NCBI GenBank assembly: GCA_028751875.1
Contig: CM054140.1
Coordinates: 15,883,212-15,947,211 of the forward strand
From: Rapana venosa
Lineage: Eukaryota > Mollusca > Gastropoda > Neogastropoda > Muricidae
Direction of reading: 5' to 3'
DNA: 64,000 nucleotides
The position numbers were made by a program, and so were the translations under genes. The notes under the pieces were generated by a model that did not search any database, was not told where the DNA came from, and saw only the letters and a list, made by a program, of their open reading frames with translations. Shown here piece after piece: positions 50,346-62,944 of this stretch. How positions within the stretch are numbered: position 1 is the stretch's first letter; every line of letters begins with the position of its first letter.

Positions 50346-52439
50346 CACATCCAGCATGGAACCAGTGACTTGAAGAATGATGGGTTCTGTCTGGTTTGAC
50401 CTGTCCAAGACACAGGGTTTGATTGGGACAGTGCAGGGCAGCAAAGACTTCTCATTGACTCCTTAGGAAGTTCAGAGAGGAGAGAGATTCTAGAGCACAG
50501 GTTTTTAAAAAATGTGATTTTCCTTACCTTTTTGCCCCAAAATGTACATCAGCCAGTTTTCATCTCCTGCAAAAAAACCTCATGGTCCAGGCATTGCTCT
50601 GTTGTCCATCCACCTGTTAGACAAATAAATCAGAAAGAAATTAACCACGGATTTTAACAAGACACTTAACATCACAGCAACAAAAGAACAGCATCATAGC
50701 ATCAATAAATTGTCAATCGTAACAGGCCAGTTTACCATTAGGTAACAAACACTAATAAGGGCTTGATGCCAGTGATTGTAAATGGTTAAGGTACATGTTG
50801 ATAGGAATGTTAGCAGTATCTTGTATCTAAAACAACAGTAGAACTATCAGGGCTAGGTTTAATTATGAGTGTAAGTGACTTAGAGGTAAGGTGATGAAAG
50901 TGCTAGTATCATGTATTTCCAACAAACAAAAAAATGAAAACCCTAATAATCATGTTCTGTATAGAGACTGGTGGTCATTTTTATGGGCTGTTAATCCACA
51001 GCAACTTGGCTCAGTTATAATCCATCCCCCCCCCTTCTTTAAAAAAAACAAATCCCAGATCTACTTCTTTTTTTCATGGTGACTGGGGCTCTTTTTGGAG
51101 TATATGTGTGAGTTTGTGTGCTTGTGTTTTTTCATTACATCATTGTTGTTGTTCATGAACTGTCAGGTGAGGTTGAACAATCTGAATGCAGTTATTTTCT
51201 TAACTTGTTATCAATTCTGGAATTATGAATATATTCAGTTGATCACAACTTTTGAACATCAGCCAGTATGATTAAATATATATTCTAGGGTTACTTACCT
51301 CATTGCCCTCAATGTGTGAGTGGTTGCTTTTTTTTTTTAATTCAAATTTTCATTGAAATAATAATCATCACTTTATAATGATAAAAAATGTCAGTACCTC
51401 TGAACTCTCTCTGGTGTGTGAATAAAATTTTGATATACTTTACATTAATTTGCATTCATTGTACTTTTGTTTGGTTCCTCGTGATATCTACCCCTTACCA
51501 AGCTTGAAAAATCGTGGATGATTTATAAGGCCTGCCATTTTGCATTCATGATCATATCATCTCAGCTCATTCTGCAGAAACAAATACCTGAATATCAGTT
51601 ATCAACAACACATCTGTTGAGAAATATGAGAAAGAAAAGTGTAGAAATTGCTGAAAGGGGAAGAGAGCAATTCATACTGTACTGCCAGACAGATATTACT
51701 TCTCAGTTACTTAATTGTTATTGTGTCAATGCACATGAATACACAAACTTTTCCACATGTAAAAAAAAAAAAAAAAATTCCACAAATTTCACAGTGCTGC
51801 TGCTTTTATACTGTGTCAGTTGATCATGTTTTGCTTACTATATGCAGTAATTTTGTTAAGAGAAGTATATTGCTGAACTACCAAATGGCCTGTGTGTCAT
51901 GACACGCCATCCTTGCAGCACTGCTAGGTGGAGTATACATACAAGTTGATTCCAGATCAGAATATATTCGCTTTGACTTGTTTCATCTATCTTTTGCTCT
52001 TTCCTCTCCTACCTACTCAACATTTTCATCTTGATGTCAGCAGTGATGGATGTGTAAGCACAATATATATATATATATTCTTAAATTTTATTTAAAACAA
52101 CTCCAGACAGCTTTGCTCATAAATGTTGAAAAAAAAAAGTGTTCTATTAGAAATAACTGGAGAATCAAGTGAAGGGTTCTCTGAATAAACCACCAACAGC
52201 TACATGTTTTCATGTAAAAAAAAAAATTACAACAGAGTGAAAGCCACGTTTGTGACTTTACTCTGTAAGAAATGTGAGCCTTTTACTTTCTTGTCAGTGT
52301 GAGAAATCTGTGATTATTTCAGAGCTGACGGTCTGCATCACTACTCCCTCGACCTTTTCAAATCTCAGGGTGGCGGAGGGAGGTCTGTGCATGCGGCAGA
52401 TGTACCCCTATTCTTACACACCTCAGTTGCCCCTTTAAC

Positions 52440-52570
52440 TCCAAGAAGAGTCAGTGGGGCAAGGTTTTGCCATGTGACTTCAATGCAGTGTGTCTCGGGC
52501 AGTTTGAACCTGACAGAGACCATCCTTCTGGGTATGTTCATGTCATCCACACCACCAGCCATACCTGGCC
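52440..52570 (-). mobile_element. Degenerate SINE-C-like fragment in the EYA 3' flank
   Basis: The blocks tgtgtctcgggcagtttgaa, ccatccttctgggtatgttc and catccacaccaccagccata align with the distal part of the elements at 41070 and 62945. No head is recognisable. Confidence 0.45.
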
Positions 52571-54522
52571 TGTTCTTTGCAAGATCTGTGTGTTCACACA
52601 CAGCGCCATGATTTATAGTCTCGGTTCAAGGACTTGCATTGAGACAAAGGAAGAGCTATTGTTTATTTGGGGAGGGGGGTGGGGTGGTAGTTCCCTAAAA
52701 TACTAAAACAGATGCCTCAACAGCAACACAAACATGTCCTGGAATAACTGCCAGGTTATGAGCACGATAATCATTATGCTGTTCCACTGGAAGCTATGTT
52801 ATCATTTCATGTGCTTGTCCTCATTTCAGATTGCTTAATCATAAAAAACCCATTGTGGAGGTACCCTCTGTGTACTACTGATGATGGAAGCAATGTTCCA
52901 CACTGAACTGTGGTCAAATGTTGTGACAAAACAGTGAGGCTCAATCCAATCTATCAGAGTGTTTCCTACAATTTATGTGGACAAGCATAAGTGGTTCAAC
53001 ACCACAGATCTAATGGTAGATGGCTAGACTTTTTCCTTCCCTCACCAAATGTGGTGAGCTCTCCATGTATACTTAGCAAAGAGAATAAGTTACAAATAAT
53101 AGTCAGAAACCCTACTTTTATGTATGAAAAAAAAAAATCAAAAACAGGACTTTTATGCATTAAAAAAATGAAATCCGAAACACATCTATCATGTGTTTAA
53201 AAAAAACACACCAAAAAACCCAGAAAGAAAAAAAAAGATAGAATATCAAACACATCAATTTCTTCATAATTATGTGAAATTAAAAAAAGAAAAAAAGAAT
53301 CTGCAATGAAGGGAGGCACAAAATGGTTTGCACTCTTTAAATTACATTCTTAAAACTGCTGTCCAATCTTTTTTTTATTTTGTTTTTTCACATTGTCATT
53401 CTAAGACACTGTGTCAGTGTCCTGGTCACTGGTAAGCGTGGCAATACTGCTCACCACTATAGAAAGCAAAATGTTCCAAATACCACCATGTTAATCACAT
53501 CATCCACTCTTCTCTGGTCTTCTGCAAAACCCCCAAACTTGAAATAATTGTCAGAGCACTTTTTCACCTCAGTTCCTCTTGTTCATTCTGGCTGATACAT
53601 AGATGGCATAACCTACACCATTCTCGCGCAAGATATAATATAGTGTGCTTTGGTGAGGAAGTGAACTTCTCTTTTGATGTGTGGACATGGACTGTTCTTT
53701 AGTTTGGAAATGGATTGCTTTAGCATGGAAATGAATTGCTTTAGTATGGAAATGGATTGTTTTTTAGTATGGCAATGGACTGGTTTTAGTGTGGACATGA
53801 GACTTTTGGTGTGGAGAGGGACTGTTTTGGGTGTGGAAATCATCTTCTTCAATGTGAATCAGAGTGTACTATGTAGTGTGGAGGATTTGGGATAGTGATA
53901 CAATTTGAGCGTGTAGGACAATCATTAATGGCAGCACTATCTTCCTCCCCTCCCTGCCCTTTTTTTTTCATCGTCAACATCCCAATTCCTTCTGTTCACC
54001 CGAAAACCCTGCATGTTTATCTGCCCTGATTCCTTTTTTTTTTCTTTTTTTAAAAATAAATTTGGAGATGAATTTCATAAGCAAAAGAAAGCCAGCACAA
54101 ACATTTTGAGAATTTGTACGTTTTGAACCAGTTCTGTTTAAGAATATAATCCATAAATCGAGGGTAAATTTGTCTGTTGATTTGTGTCTTGAAAACATGT
54201 TTATCTTAAATTATGACCAAACTAGTTCAGTGTAATTTTTGCCTGTGTATGGTGTGGAAATGATATTGTAATAATGGAACAGAAGGAAATTGGTGTCTTT
54301 AAACGAAAACAAGCAAAAAAAAATCCCACTTACTTTATGAACTTTCAGTTTGGTTGTGATATAAAAGATATACTACCTTTTTTTTCAATTTCCTGTGAAT
54401 TAATTCTCCCTTATGATTTATTGAAGAAATGTCCTTTCTATGACATATATAAATTAAGAGGCAGTTTTCTGTTTTCAATGTAAAATTCATGCTGTTTGTC
54501 CCATATTCATGTACCACTTAGA

Positions 54523-54565
54523 AATAAAAAGTATATATGACAATTGTTGGGTGTGGTTTGAGTTG
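54523..54565 (+). terminator. Candidate distal poly(A) signal
   Basis: AATAAA at 54523 is followed within about 20-40 nt by a GT-rich stretch (ttgttgggtgtggtttgag), the usual arrangement of a cleavage and polyadenylation region. The sequence beyond returns to simple-repeat-rich DNA by about 55 kb. No transcript evidence is available. Confidence 0.45.
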
Positions 54566-55265
54566 TTAATATATCTTGGAACAAAGAACAGAGAAATGTA
54601 CTTCATTATTTTTTTGGTTCCCCCAATGCATAATTCATTTTTGTCCATGCATAATTAATCGTACACAAATGTGCATAATGCAAAAGAAGAAAGGCTACAT
54701 GACAGCATTATGTACTACAGTGTTATTATAATGATTGAATCACATGTGGTGTGGATGGATGTGTCTGGAAAGTCTTGTTTCATGAGTGTGTGTGAGTGTG
54801 TGTGCATGCACGTTTGTGGCGCATGGAAATATGTATACGCATAATATATATGTATGTGTGCTGATCAGCGTATGCTAGATTGTTGCTGGTGAAATGGTAA
54901 GGGTGAAAAATAGAAGGTGAAAAAAAATGTCCTTTTCTTACCACCACCCCCCCTCCCCCTAAAACTTAATTATGTCAACCACCTCCCACCCCCCAGGAAT
55001 CATATTTGTTCTCTTTATTACTGACCAGTGGAAGAAAATGACCGATATTGTAAACAGACCTGTACTGTAATGATGATGATGATGATGGTTATGATGATGA
55101 TGATCACCCTATCATTGTGTGCATGGGGTATTCCTGTCATGAATTTTTTTGTACTGCTCATAAACTTATTCGTTTGTTGGTTGGACGCGATTTTACTTTT
55201 CGCCTTTCCACGGAGAGTTTTAACTTTGAAATATGCCTCAAGATCACTTCGACACGCTAGTTGTG

Positions 55266-55297
<32 letters not shown>

Positions 55298-56164
55298 GTC
55301 TCTGTCTCTCTCTCTTGTCCACAGACTGTGTGATTATTGTGTGTTGATTGTGTACCCACTTTAACTTGAGACATGAAGGGGAGTGTGAAAGATAAGATAT
55401 GGGATAAACTTAGATGTTTTCTCTTTCTTTTTTTTAAAAATAAATTTCATGTGACTTATCTTGATTCAGTTCCAAGCCTTATTATTTTGTTGTTGTTGGT
55501 AATTTCATGAAATGCTCGATTTCTTGTTTTTTTTAATTTTTCCCCCATCATCTAACATCGTCTTTTAATATGGGTGCCATTTCCAATAGATGAAGTATTG
55601 TACAAATAAACAAAAAAATATCAGGAATTTGGCGAATGGGAGTTGGCAGTTGCATCAGTCTGAAAGTGTGAGAGTGTGTGGTGTGTACGTTTCTACATCT
55701 GGGAAAATGTCATGGTCATGGAATTTTTGTGCAAGTCAAGTCTATTGTGTCAGCTTTTCAGAAGAAGAAACAAAAAAGTATGGTATCATTGGGGTGGGTT
55801 TTGTGTGTGTGGTCTTGTTTTGTTGGGGTTTTTTTTCGGTTTGTTGTTTTTTTGGTTTGGTGGGTTGTCTTTATATATATATATATTTTAAATTTTATTT
55901 TAGGTTGTTTTTGGTTTGGTTTTGATTTGGGGTTTTTTTGTTGTTGTTTTTTGGAGGGGGGGGGGGTTCACGTTCTTGTTATTCATTAAAAAAAAAAAAT
56001 GTAAAATTACTTAGCACGCTCACTATATAAAAAAACAACCAACATCTCAAATTTGACAAAAGTCGCCTTTTGTAAAAATTTCATGACAATGACATACTCT
56101 TGCTTTTTTGTTGTTGTTGAATGAAACATTTTTTCATGTGTATGAACACGACAGATTGCATACT

Positions 56165-56197
<33 letters not shown>

Positions 56198-56925
56198 GTT
56201 TACCCAATGTGTTGATATGAACACAGGCACTTCCATGCATATATGCAGAAACATGTTCACATGTAAATGTAGATCTATATACTGTGCACATGTATTCAAG
56301 CAGATGCACGATATATACACACATGAAGTAGACACACATTCACACTGTCACAGATGTACACACGTACCACTGCAGCTTCTGTTTTCTGTCTACACCCATT
56401 CAAACATAGCTTCACAAAACTTTGTTTTCTTTCCTCTTCAATACCTTCAATCACAGCCCCAAACTGTAACTTGCTAATCAGCAGTCCTACAGCATGACAG
56501 AATGTGAGACAGGTTGCAGGGCCTCAAATCTTTTAAGATTTTCCACATCATTTGTATATATATATATATATAAGTAAAAGACAAGTCTGAAAAACAGGTA
56601 GACTGTGAGGGAGAAAAAGAGAATGATGTGATAAGCCAACACAAGGAAAGGCTTTCAAATAACCGCCAGGAAAGGGCAAATCACAGCCGAATTATTTCCA
56701 CAATACAAACACATCTTTTACCTCTACAGCAAACCTTCATCACACCAATACAAAGATATATATCATGACTGAAACCAAGATACGGACCTCATGAAAACTG
56801 TCTTTCAAGGCAAGACCTACGGAGGGGGGGGGGGGGGGGGGGGGAACAGGCAGACCACCAGCTTCTTTCACTGGCAACATCATAGAATCCTGTTGACTCC
56901 ATGAAATCAGCAAAGACCAGAGCAA

Positions 56926-57000
56926 ATGGAGAAGGAGGAGGATGATGTCATTATCATGGGTGCGGCGGCAAACAACTGGGTGATGCCGACAGGTGAGACT
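56926..57000 (+). other. Possible short coding exon of an unknown gene
   Basis: The frame from ATG reads MEKEEDDVIIMGAAANNWVM and ends at gacag|gtgag, a good donor. A possible acceptor is present upstream (aaagaccag). No family is recognised and the segment is short, so chance is a strong alternative. Confidence 0.15.
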
Positions 57001-57124
57001 TACTGCTCACTATACGTGACTCTTTCTTTAGCAGAAACCACAATAGCACAGCTAAGGCTGAAGACTAAGAGCAAAGGCGTCAAGCACTGGGTGTGTGAGC
57101 CACGCGAAACTAAGATGGATCATA

Positions 57125-57225
57125 CACCTCTCTTTGGCACAACCCTAAGGGTCTGGCGACCTTGAGGCAACCCACACTGAATAACAGCAAGGGACCAATG
57201 GTTTGAATCCTGTCTGAAGCTCGCC
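57125..57225 (+). mobile_element. Possible degenerate tRNA-like SINE head
   Basis: ggtctggcgaccttgagg followed about 50 nt later by a B-box-like GGTTTGAATCC (near 57198). A C-rich tract follows. Only two short motifs support this. Confidence 0.3.
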
Positions 57226-58249
57226 CCCCACCCCCCACCCCCCTCCAAAAAAAATCCACTAAACCTTGAGTGAACCTCGATGAACACTTTACAGCAAAAC
57301 AAATGCTCGCGAAATAAAAAGATGAAAGAATGGCACCTTAAAAGGGAACTCTCTGCCTAAGATGAATGCATGCAGCTCAAAGTTTTACTCAGAGAAACAG
57401 TGGCTATCACGCAGTCAACACAAATCGGCCGAGTAAGACATCTCGTAACAAAACCAAAAGCAGGCTGACGATGGATATGGACCACCACACCAAACCACCT
57501 TGTCCCTTGTAAAAGAAAAAAAAATGAGCAGACCCTTAGAGACTAGACTGAAATGCTGAACAATAAAAACACGGGTCAGGGCAATGCAAAAAGCAAGAAA
57601 TTTGAAGGCAAAAAAGATACCCATGAAAAAAAAAAAAGGGGGGGGGGGGAACAACTAGCATCCAATTCCTAGACCCTAGACTGCAAGACAACCTCTTCGG
57701 GCTAACTCTAGTGCATCACACTGTCACTTAGGCAGAAGAATAACACGCAGTCACCACGAAAGTCTTTCACTATGACTGTTGTCCATTCGATGTGGTAACT
57801 GCCACCACAGTTCGGCAGATCAGAGTGTGAGACAAAAGAAATGACAATATTACTTGTTTGGTTGTTGCTTTGAGTTTCAGCTTTGTTCGGTGTGCCGTCA
57901 AAATCCAGAGAGAAAGATGGACAGACAGACGCGCGCGCGTGTGTGACAGAGACTCTCGTATTACGGTGTATGTGTGTGTGTGAGAGACAGAGAGAGCCGG
58001 ACAGACAGACAGACAGAGAGGACACGAACTGTCAACGCTCAGTACAAACGCAAATGCCCGCATGAAAAGCGCCACACAACACAACACCAAGAAATTAATT
58101 CTTTCTACACAAGAAAAAAGGTACCATACATATCATAAAACATTACAGGGATCAGCTATTGTTTTGAGTAAGGAATTTTTTTCTTTTCAGGCTATTGTTC
58201 CATCTCTACCCCCATCTTGACACACAGCCTGTTCTTTGACAACAAAGCA

Positions 58250-58305
58250 TGGCTGCTGCTGTTGCTACTGCTGCTGTTGCTACTGCTGTTACTGCTGCTG
58301 TTGTA
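58250..58305. repeat. Imperfect CTG/TTG/ACTG tract
   Basis: Alternating ctgctg, ttgcta and ctgttactg triplets. An ATG precedes it, but the frames run into a (CT)n array. Not coding on this evidence. Confidence 0.8.
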
Positions 58306-58335
58306 TTTTCTTTCAAACACTTGTTCCCAGCTTCG

Positions 58336-58383
<48 letters not shown>

Positions 58384-59191
58384 CATGCCTGTGAATCGAT
58401 CACAGTCGTAAACATTGTTGGCTGTTTAGCGGAACTGACACTGTGAAAGAAAAATATGCTACGGGGTTTGCAAGCTGTTGTTGCTTTTTCTCATGTTAGT
58501 TCAAAAGAGAGAGAGGGGGGGAGGCGGGGGGTATGGAAAGAGAAAGGGCAATGAACATGCTCGCGCGCACGCACACACACACACACACACACACATGGAG
58601 AGAGACAAACAGACAGACACAGACAGAACTGTAACTAAGATTTACTCACAAAAAGGCCATAGGCCCATACATGAAGGGGGCTGCCGAACTGCTTAGTATT
58701 TTTAGTGAGAAAGATAAGGAAAAGAACAAAAGCTAAATGTTATTGTTTAACACAAAAAAAACCAAACACCGCATCAAAAATCAGTTTCAAAAAATATGAC
58801 CCAAGAAACCAAGATATCTCTTATTCTAAAGGCTTTACACAAATATAAAGCAAGGCTGCGCACAATCTCGGGGTGACTAGACGCCAGGAGTAAACAGAAT
58901 CTAAATAAGTTAGGCTGTCTACTATATGTTACGGGTATGAAAGAGAGAGAGAGAGAGAGGAGACGATACAGGCCCATGTTCTTTGCTCTCTTTCAATACT
59001 GGTTTCAATGTGTTAGCTCCTGGACTTACTCTAACCCAACACAGTGTCTAAAAAAAACCGAGGGAGAGGAAAACTGGTAAGAGAGTGGAGAAACACGCAA
59101 GCAGGCACACAAACGCACACACACCATACACACAGACACATACACACACATACATATACACACACCATACACACACACAACGCCACGCGCG

Positions 59192-59233
<42 letters not shown>

Positions 59234-59654
59234 TACACACAGAGCTCCTTTTTTTTTTTTTTTTACAGAAGATTCATGCACTAAAAGAATACATTCACAA
59301 AAATATTTCGCTTCCTGCACTGACAAGAAGTTCATGCAGAGAAGGGTGCAAAACCAACAAAAAATCACCCAATCACAGAAATAAATGTTCACTCTGGCAA
59401 ATTAAGCATTTGTGCATATAGAGCCTATGATGACATGCTTTCTTTCTTTTCTTTTCTTTCCTTTTTGAACCTGCCTCTTCTTCGCCGGTAGCCTCCTAAA
59501 ACTCCGGCCTGCACGTGCACGTAACAAAAGACTGGCCTGAAGTAGGCGGTCGACAGAGGCAATCATGTTTTCCTGATGGGATGGATGCTCTTGGCCTAAT
59601 CTGCATGCTATAGCGCACTTGCGAACAAAAATAAAGAGCAAAGTCTTGAAGAGC

Positions 59655-59707
<53 letters not shown>

Positions 59708-59731
59708 ATTTTCTGTCTGCCTGCCTGCCTC

Positions 59732-59743
59732 TGTGTGTGCGTG

Positions 59744-59779
<36 letters not shown>

Positions 59780-59865
59780 ACGCGCGCGTGTGTATGTTGT
59801 GGTAGCGTCGTGTGTGTGTTTGTGTGTACGTGTGTGTGTGTGTGTGTGTGTACGTGTTGTGTTGT

Positions 59866-59930
<65 letters not shown>
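59732..59930. repeat. (GT)n array cluster
   Basis: Nearly 200 nt of GT with gttgtggta, tacg and cgcgcg interruptions. Long open frames across it are low-complexity artefacts. Confidence 0.97.
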
Positions 59931-59931
<1 letters not shown>

Positions 59932-60154
59932 CCCTTCTCTCTCTGTCTCTGTCTCTATGTCTGCCTGTGTGTCTCGTCTCTTTCTCTCGCTCTCTCTCTC
60001 TGTGAGGCCAATGCTATGATTAGTTTATTTATAAGTGGATCCATCTTTTCTTTTTGCCAAACTTATTTTGTACTGATCACATATTTCAGGTTTCATTAAA
60101 GCCTCTCTCTCTCTCTCACTCTCTGTCTCTGTCTGTCTGTCTCTCTCATATTAC

Positions 60155-60280
60155 GCATGCAGAACATCTTGCGCACACGTTAAATCATGTTCCGCTTTTC
60201 GAAAGAGTAGGCCATTGTGTGAAGAGGATATAAAAACGCACATGAATGCTTATTCCATTATCCTCGATATAAAAGAATAC
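60155..60280 (+). mobile_element. SINE-B fragment
   Basis: Matches the copy at 36762-37086: GCAGAACATCTTGCGCACAC, GCTTTTCGAAAGAGTAGGCC, then TTATTCCATTATCCTCGA with ATAAAAGAATA after it. It is 5' truncated after a CT-rich tract. Confidence 0.75.
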
Positions 60281-60461
60281 GTAAATGTCGTAAGGGTTTG
60301 TTTTTTCCCTTGTGGATTTGTATGCATGCATTTACTTGTCACAGCTGTACTCCACCGTGTATTCCTATCATCACTCAGTGAGTTGATCAGCAACCCTCTT
60401 CATGTAAAGGGCCCTCTCCACACTCCATCTACACAGGCATACTCACAGTATACACACTGAC

Positions 60462-60973
60462 TGGAGTGCCATATAAGACTACCCTATCACCATACCACTA
60501 TTTTCTGTCTGTCTCTCTCTCAACCTCTCAGGACATTAAAATTTCTCTCTCTCCCTCTCTCCCACCCGCCATCTCCCACACTCACTCCACACTCACTCCA
60601 CACACACACACACACACACACACACAACACACACACACACACACACACACATTACATATTGACGGGAGTGCCACTGAAGATTCTACGTTTTCATCATACT
60701 ATTATTATATTTTCTATCCGTCTGTCTTGTCTGATTGTCTGTCTGTCTATCTGAAGTCTTTTCTCTCTCTCTCCTTCCCTCCCTCTCTCCCTTTCTCTCC
60801 CACTCCCCCTTTCCACACTCACTCCACACACACACACACACACACAACACTGGAGTGCCACAGAAGACTCTGCCCTTTCGCCATACCACTCACTATATTC
60901 TGTCTGCCTGCCTGCCTGTCTTTCTCAGGTCCTCTCTCTCTCTCTCCCTCTTCCCCACGGCCCACCCCTCCGT

Positions 60974-61043
<70 letters not shown>

Positions 61044-61200
61044 ACTCCCCCTCTCCATACACACACTCCACACACATACACATACATACATACATACATA
61101 CATACATACATACATACACACTGACTGGAGTGCCACAGAAGACTCTCTGTCTACCCTTTCCCCATACCACTAGGCTATTTTCTGCCTGTCTGTGTAGTAG
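60462..61200. repeat. Higher-order compound tandem repeat, four units
   Basis: Units start with tggagtgccacagaagactc-like sequence near 60462, 60664, 60851 and 61126. Each continues ccctttcnccataccact, attttctgtctgtctgtct, a (CT)n tract, ccactccccctctccacac, then a (CA)n or (CATA)n tract. Unit length varies (about 190-275 bp) because the embedded microsatellites differ. A 235-codon frame spans it but is explained by the low-complexity tracts. Confidence 0.85.
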
Positions 61201-61352
61201 AACTGTACCGCACCACGGACAGAACAGAAGCCTGACTGGGCGGCATCAAGGTTTGTCCCCCAGGGTCCCCATCAGAGAGGCGCTTCAAAGAGCCGACCCC
61301 AACCAACTCCACATGACTGAGATAGGAACAGCCACGCCTTTCAGCTCAGACC

Positions 61353-61368
61353 GTGTGTGTGTGTGTGT

Positions 61369-61426
<58 letters not shown>

Positions 61427-61443
61427 GTGTGTGTGTGTGTGTG
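61353..61443. repeat. (GT)n microsatellite
   Basis: About 90 bp of GT with two single interruptions, followed by a short G run. Confidence 0.97.
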
Positions 61444-61689
61444 AGGGGGGGGGGAGGGAGGGACCCAACAACATTACTAGTCTTTTACAGTTCCAACGAT
61501 TGACTGAAAAGAGGATGGAGTAGAGGAATACGGGGTGAGAGATGGAGGGGAGGGAGGGGATAGAGAGAGAGGAGGGGGGGGGGGGGGGGGGGGGGGGAGC
61601 AGAGTCAGAGAGATGCAAGCAGACAGGCATACATACAAAGACTAATGACAGAAAGACAGCGACATGACAGAGACAGAACTATGACATAA

Positions 61690-62060
61690 AGATCGCAAGA
61701 AATATAACCAACCTTGCGTTGTATGGAAATGACGATCTTTCAACGGGCAAGGGACTTCCAACAGTTGTGTGTATCCTTTCAGTAAAGCCATCCAAAGGAA
61801 AACGCTCACACAGGGAGATCCATCCACATGCTTCCAGAACACACTGAAGTCCTTCCTGTCCTGGCACCACAGCCTGGGAATCGCTGTCATGGAACCAGTC
61901 AGCATGGCACACCTCAAGGGTGTCAGGCAGGATTCCCATGAGAAAGGGAATGGATGGATGCCGCACAGCCGAAACAAGCATCGTCCATTTTGTACACCTC
62001 CATAAGTTCTGCTGCACCATGTCGATTTCATACATGTGTGTCTGCCCTTCTTGTGGGGGG
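61690..62060. other. Non-repetitive island with overlapping open frames, function unknown
   Basis: The sequence has no simple repeats and stays open in three frames: 145 codons (61642-62079, minus), 118 codons (61679-62035, minus) and 78 codons (61769-62005, plus). I recognise no domain in any of them. It could be an exon of an unrecognised gene, a non-coding RNA or a decayed element. Confidence 0.25.
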
Positions 62061-62243
62061 ATTTCTGTAGTTGTGTCATCCTAGTCGCTGAGCCGTCTGT
62101 AAAAACACAAACGCAATGTTCTGTTATTGTTCTGTTCTGTTACGTTGTCGTACCTCAAAACACACTTATTGCCTACCTGAGACTTTCCCCTCATATCCGT
62201 CCCTACTTTTCAACAGCATCCTTCATCTCCTAAGTGTGTTCGC

Positions 62244-62245
<2 letters not shown>

Positions 62246-62313
<68 letters not shown>
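62246..62313. repeat. (GT)n microsatellite
   Basis: About 68 bp of GT with one TTGT interruption. Confidence 0.97.
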
Positions 62314-62314
<1 letters not shown>

Positions 62315-62386
62315 ACGCGCGTGCATAAATTTGAAATATTATGTTATTCAAAATATTTGAGAAAAGTTGCATACGGGTAAATGATT

Positions 62387-62462
62387 TGAGTGCAAGCGCT
62401 TCGATTTGTTTGCTTTACAAGATTCAGCGCTATATAAATTCCATATATTTATTATTATTATG
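62387..62462 (+). mobile_element. SINE-B tail fragment
   Basis: The segment gcgcttcgatttgtttgc followed by tacaagattcagcgctatat and an ATT-rich end matches the 3' tail of the copy ending at 37086. Only the tail is present. Confidence 0.7.
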
Positions 62463-62560
62463 TTATGCATTCAACTTACATTCGCGACAGATTAATTTTC
62501 TCCACGTGAAATTGTGGCCGCTTTCTCAAGAACAGCGCTTCGCTACTATATTGTGTCGCA

Positions 62561-62888
62561 TACTACTTTAAGTCACAGCAGTGTTCTCTGCGTGAAATTC
62601 GGGCTGCTCTCCCAGGGGTGAGCGCGTCGCCACAAGAGGAGCGCCATCCATTTTCTTTTCTTTTCTACATGTGTGTAACACGCATTTAGTGCACACGAAA
62701 GAACCCACGGCAGCAAGAGAGTTCTCCCTGACATAATTATGTAGAAAAAAGTCCTTCCGATAGGGTAAAAAACCCAAATGCAAAAGGAAAAAAAACAGGG
62801 TGGCGTTGCTCTTGTGGTGACGCGCTCTCCCCGGGGAGAGCAGCCTGAATTTCACGCAGAGAAATCTGCCGTGATTTAGAGTGATATA
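62561..62888. mobile_element. Fold-back element with about 85-bp inverted arms
   Basis: The left arm (62561-62650) includes ctctgcgtgaaattcgggct, gctctccc and gagcgcgtcgccacaagag. The right arm (62801-62888) carries the reverse complement of the same blocks: TCTGCGTGAAATTCAGGCTG, GCTCTCCCCGGGGAGAGCGC and CACCACAAGAGCAACGCC. A roughly 150-bp unique loop separates them. A 16-bp perfect palindrome CTCTCCCCGGGGAGAG sits at 62825-62840. It is either a MITE-like fold-back element or two copies of one repeat inserted head to head; a single-arm relative is at 11060-11147. Confidence 0.75.
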
Positions 62889-62944
62889 CAAAAACAAATA
62901 CATATATAAACACCACCACTAATTTTTTAAAATCTCTCTCATCT

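Larger units (their letters stand above)
47065..54550 (+). other. eya: Probable extended 3' UTR of EYA with alternative poly(A) sites
   Basis: After the stop there is about 7.5 kb that is AT-rich, almost free of long microsatellites, and without any other coding exon I can support. AATAAA signals occur near 47181, 48674, 48832, 51423 and 54523. Those near 48832 and 54523 are followed by GT-rich stretches like downstream cleavage elements (for example gttgggtgtggtttgag after the last). Extent and usage are inferred; the proximal signal near 47181 alone could end the transcript. Embedded repeats are listed separately at 50094-50345 and 52440-52570. Confidence 0.5.
54566..60154. other. Downstream flank with no identified gene
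   Basis: AT-rich sequence to about 56.6 kb with short AT arrays, then G runs (56823, 57640), CT, CA and GT arrays. A short candidate exon and a degenerate SINE head are listed separately. No confident coding sequence. Confidence 0.6.

Noticed and set aside
60466..61173. 235-codon open frame on the + strand, the longest in the window
   Set aside because: It runs through the CT, CA and CATA tracts of the higher-order repeat. The product is Ser/Leu/His/Thr low complexity with no domain.
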